From positions 2,232,001-2,296,000 of the forward strand of contig OZ241336.1 of assembly GCA_965200115.1 (NCBI GenBank): 64,000 bases of DNA, read 5' to 3'. A program made the position numbers and the translations under genes. Position 1 is the stretch's first letter. Each line of letters starts with the position of its first letter. Under the pieces are notes generated by a model, which saw only the letters and a program-made list of their open reading frames with translations, searched no databases and was not told the origin of the DNA. This stretch comes from JAPOUP01 sp026708635 (GTDB lineage: Bacteria > Pseudomonadota > Alphaproteobacteria > Rhodobacterales > Rhodobacteraceae). This document shows, one piece after another, positions 16,222 to 24,797 of this stretch.

Positions 16222-17820
16222 ATGAAGAGGACCGACATGATCAACGCAAGAGACATCCTTCGGCTGCGTCACGGACCTGGCCTGACGCGGGACGACATAG
16301 CCGCCGCGGCGGGCGCGGGCGCGGGCACGGTGTCGAACGCGCTTCGACGGGCGGAGGCGGCGGGACTGTCCCGCTGGCCGCTTCCGGACGGTCTCGACGA
16401 CGGGGCGCTCCGGGAGCGGCCCTGCCCGCGGCCGACCGAACGCGACATCGGCCACGTCCAGCCCGACTGGGCGGCGACCGGCGGGGAGTACAGGGCGCCG
16501 CCCGGCCGGCGGCGCGCCCGGCTGACCCAGCGCCAGCTCCGGGCCGGGTACCGCGACGGGGTCCTGGCGGAGGGCGGCAGGGCGTACGGCCGCAGCCAGT
16601 TCCGCGCGCTGCCCGGGGAGCGGCTTGAAGGCCCGAACGCGCGGACGGACATGCGCTTCGACTACGCGCCCGGCCTCTACGGCATGTCGGACTTCTCCGG
16701 CAAGACGCTGTCCGTGCGCACGGCCACCGGCGAGGCCGACGTGGAGATCTTCGTCGCGGTCCCGCCGCATTCGAACCTGATCCACGCCGAGGCCGTGCCG
16801 GACCGGAAGACCTGCCACTGGGTGATGGCGCACCGGCGGGCGCCGGGGCGGTTCGGCGGGTCGCCCAGATGCTGGATCGTGGACAACCTCAGGTCCGGGG
16901 TCGCCAGGGCGGACCGCGAGGATCCCCGGCCCGACCCGAGCTTCCGGGAGTTCGCCGGGCACTACGGGGTGGCGGTTCTCCCGGCGCGGTCCGGAAAGCC
17001 CAGGGACAAGGGCCGCGGCGGAGGCGGCCGTGAGGACGGTCCAGACCCGCGTCCCGCCGCCGCCGCCCAACGGGACGTTCCTGTCGATCGGGGCGATGAA
17101 CGACGCCATCCGCCGCGGGATCGACAGGCTCGACGCGGCCCCGACGGCGAAGGGACCGAGCCGCCGCGAGGCGTCCGGGGCCGCCGGGCGCGCGGCCCTG
17201 TCGCCGCCGCCGGCGGATCCGTGGGAATGGGGGGAGTGGCTGGTCCGCAAGGTGGCGCTGAACGGTCACGTGTCCTTCGGGCGGAACCACTACTCGGTGC
17301 CCGAGGGCAACGTCGGGCGGGAGGTCGAGGCGCGCGTCGGCGAGCGCATGCCCGGGGTGTTCGCGGAGAGGGGCGGCGAGCGCCTCGCCGTCCATCGCCT
17401 CAGGACCGGGCGCAACGAATACGCGACGGATCCGGCCCACATGCCCGACCGTCCGGGGCGGTGCGCGACATCCGCAGCCCGGACCACCGCGGGATCCCGC
17501 TCGCCCGCGCGCGGCGCATCGGGGAGAACGCGCTGGCCCGGGCGGAGCGCTGCATGGCCTCCCGGGACTTCCCGGAGCGGGCCTACGCCGCCGTGCGGGG
17601 CACGGTCCGCCTCGCCGAGACCCACGGCTGCGGCCGCGTCGACGCGGCGCGCGCCGAGGCGCTTGACGCCAACCGCCTCGCCTCCGGCTACCTGCGCGAC
17701 CGTCTCGGGAAGGGTGCCGGGCCGGCCCCGCGCCGCGACGGCGCCGGCGAGACCATCCCCGCCCACGCCAACGTCCGCGGGGGATCCCACTACTCGAAGA
17801 ACCGGGGAGAGAGACCATGA
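16222..17820 (+). pseudogene. istA: IstA transposase with two compensating frameshifts
   Basis: Start ATG 16222 (GAGGAGG upstream). Residues 1-265 are in frame: an HTH-like N-terminus, MRFDYAPGLYGMSDFSGKT, CWIVDNLRSGVARAD (the second DDE Asp) and SGKPRDKG. Near 17015 the meaningful frame shifts by one base (AEAAVRTVQTRVPPP, NGHVSFGRNHYSVPEGNVG) and near 17455 it shifts back (GIPLARARRIGENALARAER, LDANRLASGYLRDRLG). The open frame is uninterrupted, but the stretch between the two shifts is nonsense for IstA and removes the catalytic Glu region, so activity is doubtful unless these are assembly errors. Its stop overlaps the istB start by 4 bp. Confidence 0.75.
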
Positions 17821-18575
17821 CGCTACGCGGACCCAACATCGAGCGCATGCCGCGGCCCGGCCTGTCCGGAATGGCCGAGGCCATCGAGGAGCGGCGCGGC
17901 GTCCCCGACATCGGCCAGCCCGGCTTCGACGACCGCCTCGCCATGCTGGTCGAGCGCGAGGTCGCGCACCGCGACCGGCGGAGCTATCTCAACTGCCTGC
18001 GCCAGGCCCGGCCGCGCATCCGCGCCGACGTGCGGGACGTCGACCGCGGCGCCGGCCGCGGCATCGCCGGCGGCACGCTGACCCGGCTCGCCGCCGGCGA
18101 CTGGATCCGGCGGGGAATCAACCTGATCGTTGAGGGGCCGACCGGCTCGGGGAAAACGTTCCTCGTCTGCGCGCTGGCGCACCGGGCCCGCCGCCAGAAG
18201 ATGTCCGCGCCCTGCCGCCGCGTCCCCGAGCTTGTCTCGGCGCTCGCCCACGCGCGGGACGGGGAGCTTCACGAGCGCCTGATGCGCCGGCTCGCCACGG
18301 TCTCGCTGCCGGTCCTCGACGACTGGGGCCCGCGGGGCTTCTCCGCGGAAGGCCGGCGCGACCTGCCGGGGACCGGCGGGCGGCGCTACGGACGCAGGTC
18401 CATCGTGATCGCCAGCCAGATCCCCGTGGACAGCTGGCCCGGCGTGATCGGGGAACCCACCATCGCGGACGCGGTGATGGACCGCATCGTCCACAACGCC
18501 TACCGCATCGAGCTCGCGGGCGAGTCCCGGCGCAGGAGGAACGCCCCGCCGCCGCTCGGCGGCCCCGGGGGCTGA
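17817..18575 (+). CDS. istB: IstB AAA+ ATPase, IS21 transposition helper
   Basis: 252 aa, about normal for IstB. Walker A is GPTGSGKT (about residues 107-114), Walker B LPVLDDWG, followed by RRSIVIASQIPVDSWPGVIG and ADAVMDRIVHNAYRIEL, the usual IstB sensor region. ATG 17817 overlaps the istA stop, allowing coupled translation. IstB loads onto target DNA and stimulates IstA. It appears intact even though istA is not. Confidence 0.9.
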   Translation: MTLRGPNIERMPRPGLSGMAEAIEERRGVPDIGQPGFDDRLAMLVEREVAHRDRRSYLNCLRQARPRIRADVRDVDRGAGRGIAGGTLTRLAAGDWIRRGINLIVEGPTGSGKTFLVCALAHRARRQKMSAPCRRVPELVSALAHARDGELHERLMRRLATVSLPVLDDWGPRGFSAEGRRDLPGTGGRRYGRRSIVIASQIPVDSWPGVIGEPTIADAVMDRIVHNAYRIELAGESRRRRNAPPPLGGPGG

Positions 18576-19067
18576 AGCGGGCGCCGGCAAGCCGGCGCGC
18601 GGGGGCGCCTCGCGGCGCCGGGGCGCGGCGCCGAACGTTCCGCAACGCGCGGCGGCCCCGCAATATGGAGGGCGGGCCGCCGCGTTCCGGCCTTGAATGC
18701 CAGAAATGGCTCGCTTACGCCCGCAGGGGCTGGCCTCCGGCCAGCCCGCCGACATCAGGAGGGGAGAAACCGAACCCAGGCAACAGTTCCGGAAGAGACG
18801 GCGCGCTTCGCGCGCCCGCCGGCCGTCAGGTGACGCCGGATTCGCGGTCAGATGCCGCCGGAACGTCCGTCAGGTGTTTCCAGAACACCCGTCAGGTGCG
18901 CCAGACTCTGCATCCGTCTAGCAGGTCCGGGTCTGCTCGGCGTGAGGCCGGACCGGAACGTTCCCATAAGGATGACAGGCTGAAAGGCCGCCCTCGGGCA
19001 CGAAAACCCCTGAAAAACAACAGGATGGTTGCGGAAACCCGCTTGCGCTCCCCCATGAAGTTCCGGC

Positions 19068-19767
19068 TAAAAAAAACGACATCAAGCCGTGGCTGAAGCG
19101 GTACTGGTGCATTCCGCCGAAGGCGAACGGCGACTTCGTCGCCGCGATGGAGGACGTTCCCGGGCAGTACCAGCGGGATTTCGCGGAGGACGAGGTGCTG
19201 GTCTGCATGGACGAGACGTCGAGGCAACAGACGAAGGGGACACGGGTTCCAAGGCCGGCGCGGCCCGGCGACCCCGCCGTTTACGACTTCGAGTACGAGC
19301 GGAACGGCGTGGCGACCCTCTTCATGCCGTTCGCGCCGCTGCTCGGCTGGCGGGCGGTCACGGTCACCGACAGACGGACGCGCCGGGACTGGGCCACGGT
19401 CATCCGCGACCTCGTGGACGTCACCTTCCCCGGCAAACGCGTCGCGCCCGTGATGGACAACCTCAACGTCCACACGATCGGCTCGCTGTACGGGGCGTTC
19501 CCGCCGGAGGAGGCGGCGCGGATCGCGGCCCGGCTGGAGATCCACCACCCGCCGAAGCACGGGAGCTGGCTGAACCTCGCGGAGATGGAGACAGGCGCAA
19601 TGGCCCGCCAGTGCCTGAACCGCCGCATTCCCGACCGCGGGACGATGTGCCGGGAGACGGAGGCCCGGGCCGAACGGCGGAACGGGGAGGGAGCCACCGT
19701 GGACTGGCGCTTCACGACGGAGGACGCGCGGATAAAGCTGGGGTCACTATACCCGTCAACGCAATGA
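19068..19767 (+). pseudogene. IS630-family transposase, 5'-truncated
   Basis: Homology starts at KNDIKPWLKRYWCIPP and continues through VCMDETSRQQTKGTRVPRP (first catalytic Asp), TRRDWATVIRDLVDVTFPG, VAPVMDNLNVHTIGSLYGAF (second Asp) and PPKHGSWLNLAEMETG (Glu). The DDE_3 domain is whole, but the N-terminal ~110 residues with the HTH are missing; the first in-frame ATG is 19147. It abuts the right end of IS21 by about 160 bp of unassigned sequence. Confidence 0.75.
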
Positions 19768-19826
19768 TGGTCGAACACTAGGTACTGGGTTACTGGCGTT
19801 GATCGTTGATAGGCGCCAGGTGGCCC

Positions 19827-21398
19827 TCACCCCTCCATCCGGCGCAACGCCACATTCCCCGCCCGGAGCCAGCGCTCGGGAATGACCTTGGCATAGACAT
19901 CGGGAAAGGCGTCGACCGCGACGGTGCGCTGGCGCATGGTGTGATAGAGCCGATGGTCGAACATCGTCTCGAATTCACTGCGCGTCATGCAGATGTCAGC
20001 ATAGAGCATCTGGTAACCACCGCAGCGACGGACAAATTGTTCTAGATGCCGAGTCGCCTGAACGGCATCGTAATCACCTGTTTCACTGCCTACGGGGAGG
20101 CCGTAAATGCCGAGATCGACGAACATCTGGCTTTTGGCTCCATTGGCGGGATTGCGGAGAAACCCTCCCTGATCCCCGTGATTGAACAGACGGACCGGAC
20201 AGACCCAGAGCGGGTAGATATCGAACAGATCATCGCTCAGTTGAACCGACTCCACAAGACAGTCCATGGGTACCAGAATGTCTTGTGCAACGCGCTTTTC
20301 GAAAGCCTGCCGTCGGAGCTCGCGTGTCATGGTCAATTTCAAAAGGGAAATCTTCGGTGCCCCCATCCACGCCCAGAGATAGCGGTACAAAGCCGTGTTG
20401 GCGAAGCGAATGAGGTCCTTGAGTTGGAAGAAGACCGAGGGTGTGTGGCGATGAAAGTAATGACGAACCGGAATGTATTCGCTGAATGCCCCGCGCGACC
20501 CCAGACTTTCAGCTACATGGCTGTAAAACCACGGCTTATAGTAATTGTTGATTCGATTGACACGCCCCCCCCCGAAAGGGAGGGGGGGTGTTGCAAAATC
20601 ACCCTGCAGAATGACTCCTGAGGAGTTTGAATACACAAGCCCCTCAATAAACCGAGGCGCATCAGGGCTGGCTGTCAACTCCTCAAGGCGTGCGACCAGA
20701 GCTTCCAGGGAGTGAAAAGGCTCATAGTCCAGCTTGACGAAGGGTTTGATAGGAACGATGCGAAGCTCTACAGCAACCAGAAAACCCAGCGTGCCATGCG
20801 ACCAAGGCAGGGCACGAAAAAGATCGGCGTTCCGGTCGCACGTGCAACGGACCAATTCGCCATCGGCCGTGACGATCTCGAATGCCACAACGGTTTCGAA
20901 TACGAACCCCTCTCGGTGGCTTGTGGTTTCAATCCCGACACCCATGCATAAACCACCTAGAGTAAGATCATCCATCTCGGCTTGCACGGCAAGGGCAAAA
21001 CCTCTTCGCACCAGAAAATGTGTAATGTCCCCCATTGTCATCATCGGTTCGGCACGAACAATGCCACGCCTTTCATCAATTTCCAGAACATTGCGCAGAT
21101 GGTCGATCGGGATGCGGAGCATGTCCTCTTTGAAATCTGCGGTTCGCAGGGACATCGACTTCCATGGTTTGCGGGCTGTGCACATCCGCTGGCCATTACG
21201 GAAGCCTTCCCGGACCAGCTTTTGGATCACCCGGACGGCTTCGTCATGCTTCGTACTGGTATTCCTGAACGTGCGGTAGATCCAATGATTCAATCCATCC
21301 GCGACACGGTAGACAAAACTGGCGGGTACAGCAAAAGCCGCAATGACAAACTCGCGATTGTTCGAAAGAAAGCGCTCGAGCATCTGCTGGATAATCAT
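19827..21398 (-). CDS. Delta24-sterol reductase (DHCR24-like)
   Basis: A 523-aa FAD-linked oxidoreductase closely resembling eukaryotic DHCR24/seladin-1, which saturates the C24(25) double bond of sterol side chains with NADPH. FAD_binding_4 spans about residues 90-210: VRAEPMMTMGDITHFLVRRG, EMDDLTLGGLCMGVGIETTS and LPWSHGTLGFLVAVELRI. The C-terminal half is equally diagnostic: NNYYKPWFYSHV, EYIPVRHYFHRHTPSVFFQL, APKISLLKLT, DILVPMDCL and YPLWVCPVRL. A hydrophobic N-terminus (about residues 17-31) fits a membrane anchor. ATG 21398 lacks a clear Shine-Dalgarno; Met6 is an alternative. It lies on the same strand as the sterol operon but is separated from it by nested IS DNA (21.5-24.5 kb). Length and motif order match the family, so the call is firm; whether it acts on cholesta-type sterols here is inferred. 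Confidence 0.92.
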   Translation of the reverse strand: MIIQQMLERFLSNNREFVIAAFAVPASFVYRVADGLNHWIYRTFRNTSTKHDEAVRVIQKLVREGFRNGQRMCTARKPWKSMSLRTADFKEDMLRIPIDHLRNVLEIDERRGIVRAEPMMTMGDITHFLVRRGFALAVQAEMDDLTLGGLCMGVGIETTSHREGFVFETVVAFEIVTADGELVRCTCDRNADLFRALPWSHGTLGFLVAVELRIVPIKPFVKLDYEPFHSLEALVARLEELTASPDAPRFIEGLVYSNSSGVILQGDFATPPLPFGGGRVNRINNYYKPWFYSHVAESLGSRGAFSEYIPVRHYFHRHTPSVFFQLKDLIRFANTALYRYLWAWMGAPKISLLKLTMTRELRRQAFEKRVAQDILVPMDCLVESVQLSDDLFDIYPLWVCPVRLFNHGDQGGFLRNPANGAKSQMFVDLGIYGLPVGSETGDYDAVQATRHLEQFVRRCGGYQMLYADICMTRSEFETMFDHRLYHTMRQRTVAVDAFPDVYAKVIPERWLRAGNVALRRMEG

Positions 21399-21631
21399 AC
21401 GGGCCCAATCATAATAGTTTGCAATAGGCTCTATTGTGCCTCTTGTACTGCCTTGTGCCAGACCCGAGCAATGTCCTCAAGAGCACAATCAGGGCCATCC
21501 CACGCTGGAATTCCATCGGTTCCGCTTGACAGCGCTCGTTTCCCTGTGGTCCGCGTGCGCGCGCACGCGGTGCCGGACCGGCATCGGTGATTTTCCGCCG
21601 GCGTTCCCATCCCGCATGCGCGACGGTCGGC

Positions 21632-22540
21632 GCATGGCGATTCGCGGCATCCACTCCCGTCCCGTTCTCCGGGAGGCGCCCCCGGGGTTCCGCCCGAGGG
21701 ACGTTGGGGTCCGTCCGGCGACGCCGGAGGAGCGCCCGCCGTGGGACGCGCTGATGGACCGCCACCACTACCTCGGTTTCCGGCGCCCGGCCGCCCGGGG
21801 CCTGCGGTACGTCGCGGCCTGGCGGGGGCGCTGGGTGGCGCTGGCCGCCTGGCGGGGCGGCGCGTTCAGGCGCCGTCCGCGCGACCGGTGGATCGGCTGG
21901 AGGCCGGAGCGGCGGTTCCGGCGGCTGGACCTGATGGCGAACAGCACGCGGTTCCCGGTGCCCGCGGACCCCGGGGTCCCGCCGGACCCCGCGTCGTCCT
22001 TCCTGACGGCGATGACACGCCGGTTGGCCGACGACTGGCTGGCTGTCCACGGCCACCGCGCGCTCCTGGCGGAGACGCGTCTCGCGACCCGAAGCGCTTC
22101 TCCGGCGCGATGTACCGCGGGGCCGCGTGGCTGGAGCTGGGCCGGACAAAGGGTACGCCCGCCGCAACGGGCGCTACACGGACCCCCACGGCGAGCCGAA
22201 GTCCATATTCGTGCGGCCGCTGCGGCGCGACGCCCGGAGGCCGCTCTCCAGGGAGGCGGACCCGCCGCCGGAGGCCGTGCCGCCTCCGGACCCCGACCCC
22301 GCCGGCCGCGACCCGGGGGCGATGCGCTCGCCGTACGCGGAACTGGCCGCCGTCCCGGACTTCCGGCGCCCCCAGGGCGGGAAGCACACGGTGGCCTGCG
22401 CCCTCACCGCGCACATCCTGGCCGAGACCGCGAACATGAAGGGCTGCGCCGCCGCCGCGCGGTTCGCGAAATCGCTGTCCCGGGAGGAGCTGGCGGCCGT
22501 CGGTGCCTGGGTGAACCGGGAGCATCCATGTTTCGGTTCA
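21632..22540 (+). pseudogene. DUF4338 (DruA-like) fused to ISAs1-type N-terminus, frameshifted
   Basis: Reading on from about 21632: VRPATPEERPPWDALMDRHH, YLGFRRPAARGLRYVAAWRG, DRWIGWRPERRFRRLDLM, NSTRFPVP and DWLAVHGHRALLAETRL, the DUF4338 core (HHYLG; RD.WIGW; NsRF; DW). Near 22085 the frame shifts (FSGAMYRGAAWLELGRTKG, then GYARRNGRYTDPHGEPKSIF). It ends with YAELAAVPDFRRPQGGKHTV and CALTAHILAETANMKGCAA, the N-terminus of an ISAs1-type transposase. The remainder of that transposase resumes at 23.94 kb after an inserted IS110. The family includes Druantia DruA, but here it looks transposon-borne and broken. Confidence 0.65.
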
Positions 22541-22688
22541 AGCCCTGATCCGGGTTTTCTGAACGGTTTCCGGGCCTCCGGATCCGGGTTCTGCACACCG
22601 CTTTCCACCGGCGTGCGCCGCGCGGGCAGGCGGAGGCGGTCCGGCCGCGGGGCGCGGCCGGTCGGTCGGTCCGGTCCGGCGCCGGGCG

Positions 22689-23942
22689 TCAGGCGGCGTT
22701 GGCCGTGCGGTCCTCCCACACGCGCCGGTCGCGGAGAGGGACGTTCGCGGTGACGACCGGTTTCCGCATGACCGCGGTCACCGCGGCCCTGTGGCGCCTG
22801 CCCCTTTCCCTGAGCCGGCGGTGGAGCGCCTTCATCTCCGGGCTGAACGTGCGGGCCGCCATCGCCGCCATGCGGGGGACGTCCCCCGGACGCCCGCGCC
22901 CGCCGCTGACGTGGCGACCGCCCCTCAGGGTGCCGCTGCCGCGGGCGAAGGGGGCCACGCCGACCGGGGCGGCGGCCTGGCGGTTGCCGATCGCGCCCGG
23001 CCCGCCCGTCCAGGCGACGGGGACGCCGCCGTGACAGGGCCGATCCCCGGCACGGAGGTCAGGATGCGGTGGCGCTCCGCCAGGCTCTCCGAGTCCCTGA
23101 CCGGCTCCCCGGTCCGCCGGTCGTACCCGCGGACGGCGGCGTCCGGCTCCTCCAGCACCCTCCGGACGGGCCCGTCGGGTTCCGGATCGCCGGCCCCGCC
23201 CGGAACCGCCCCCAGTTCCGCGCGCCGGTCGACGGGGGCCCCGCGCGGGACGAGCATGTCGCGGAGCCTGTCGACGGCCGCGTCGGCCGGCGCCGTGGCC
23301 GCCATGTCCGGGAACGCGGCACTGAGGGCCGCGGGCACCCCCGCGCCGGCCCTGTCGGTCCTCCCCGGCGCGCCGCTGGCCCCGGGGAGGTCCCGGCACC
23401 GCCGGGGGTTGACGACGACGACCCGGAAGCCCCGGTCGCGCGGCGACCGCGCAACGCCGCGGTGCATCCGCCCCGTGGCCTCCATGACGGCCCGCTCCGC
23501 CCCGCCGTCCCTGGGGAGGCGGGCGGCCCTGCGGAAGCCGTCCGCGTCGTTGGTGGCGGTGTCGTCCCTACCGTCGGGTGAATGTTCAGGGTGCGCTTGC
23601 CCACGTCGATTCCAGCGACTGCGGCGGTCATGGTCTCCCGCTCCCATTCCCGCGACGGTCCGGTTCCCGGACCCGGCATCCATCGGGACGCGGGAGGCTG
23701 GCGGGAGGGCGGGCCGACCGCGCTCCCGGACGGATCCGCGCGCGCGATCCAAGACGGTTCCGGTCCGACCAGCCCTGCGGGGTCTCGCCCCGCACCGCCG
23801 CCGCCAGGCCTGGCGGCGGCGGTCCCGGCACCGGCATCGACCGGGAGGTCGGCGGGAGCAGGGGACGGTTTCCCAACGGGAATCCGCCCCCGGCCTTTCA
23901 ACGGCCCCATCCCCCGGTCAGTGCTGATTCGCTGAGCATACG
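22689..23942 (-). pseudogene. IS110-like transposase copy 2
   Basis: Inverted second copy of the element at 5741-6717, sharing the end ctgagcatacg. ATG 23631 (GGGAGACC upstream) opens MTAAVAGIDVGKRTLNIH, followed by the same frame break as in copy 1, then EATGRMHRGVARSPRDRGF, VVVVNPRRCRDLPGASGAPG, LTSVPGIGPVTAAS, a second break, and VGVAPFARGSGTLRGGRH to the end WEDRTANAA. It retains about 300 bp upstream of the start that copy 1 has partly lost. It sits inside a DUF4338/ISAs1-type transposase, splitting it. Confidence 0.75.
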
Positions 23943-24537
23943 AGACGGGGCTCCGCGAGCCGGTCTCGAAATCCACCCTGCACCGTGTCGTGCGGTCCGT
24001 CGACCCCGAGGCGCTGGAGGACGTGGTCCGGCGCTACGCCCGGACGCGCATACCCCTCGCCCGGGCCATCGCCGCCGACGGCAGGCGCATCCGCGGCGCC
24101 AGCGGCGACGGCGACGGGCACCACGGGACCGTGGCCCCCGTCGACCACGCCTCCGGCGCGCCCTTCGCGCTCCCGACTTCGACGACGGGGGCGGGGAGCT
24201 GGCGGCCACGCGGGACCTCCTTGAGCGCACCGACGTCCGGGGAAAGGTGGTCACCCCCGGCACCCCGCGCACGACGCGCGGCTGGTCACGCGGCGCCGCG
24301 GCGCGGACTATGTCCTCAACGTCAGGGGCAACGCGCCGGAGACCTTCTCCGCGCCCGGCGGCATCGACTGGGAGCGGGACGCCACCGGCCGCTTCGCGGA
24401 GGACCCCGACAGGGCGCGCGGGCGGATCGAATGGCGGAGCGTCGACGTCATGACCCCGCTCCCGCGCATGCTCAACTATCCCGGCGTCCGCCAGGTCGCC
24501 CGCGTCACCCGCCACCGGGAAGCGGGCAGCGTGGGAT
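23943..24537 (+). pseudogene. ISAs1-type transposase, C-terminal part
   Basis: Pieces in order: LHRVVRSVDPEALEDVVRRY, ARAIAADGRRIRGAS, then frame changes, TRDLLERTDVRGKVVTPG, ADYVLNVRGNAPETFSAPGG and RARGRIEWRSVDVMTPLPRM. The string RGRIEWRSV matches the GRiE.R box of ISAs1 DDE transposases. It is best explained as the continuation of the transposase interrupted at 22.55 kb. The following 24538-24797 holds nothing I can assign; it separates this remnant from the cyclase stop codon. Confidence 0.6.
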
Positions 24538-24797
24538 AGTCCTGGAGCACAATTCATGTCGAGCGCGATATCGGCGTGGCAAACAGCGCAGCGGCGCAAA
24601 ATCCGAGCGATCATGGCTCGAACACGGACCATCGACGCATATATCAGGGTAGGTCATCCGTTGATTGTCCGCCCCTCCTCGTAGCGGAACGAAACCGGAC
24701 AGCAGGCGCACGCTTGCGTCGGATCGGGCAGACGGTGCGAAACCGGCGAACAGAGAAGCTCTGCGGCGCTTTGGGCTGTCGGCACGACGAGGCGGGA

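Larger units (their letters stand above)
16022..18907 (+). mobile_element. IS21-family insertion sequence
   Basis: A 2.9-kb element bounded by tctggcg (16022) and cgccaga (18907). About 95-bp terminal inverted repeats contain iterated ~22-bp modules of the type acctgacgg...ttctgg, the multiple transposase-binding sites typical of IS21. The left end carries one module more than the right. It encodes istA (disrupted) and istB (intact). No matching target duplication was found on the flanks. Confidence 0.85.

Noticed and set aside
20570..20592. Poly-C/G hairpin as a regulatory element or frameshift inside DHCR24
   Set aside because: The reading frame continues with family-typical residues on both sides, so it simply encodes a Pro/Gly-rich loop.
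14655..24537. Druantia anti-phage system
   Set aside because: Only DUF4338 fragments are present, frameshifted and fused to a transposase; no DruB-E-like or helicase genes accompany them.
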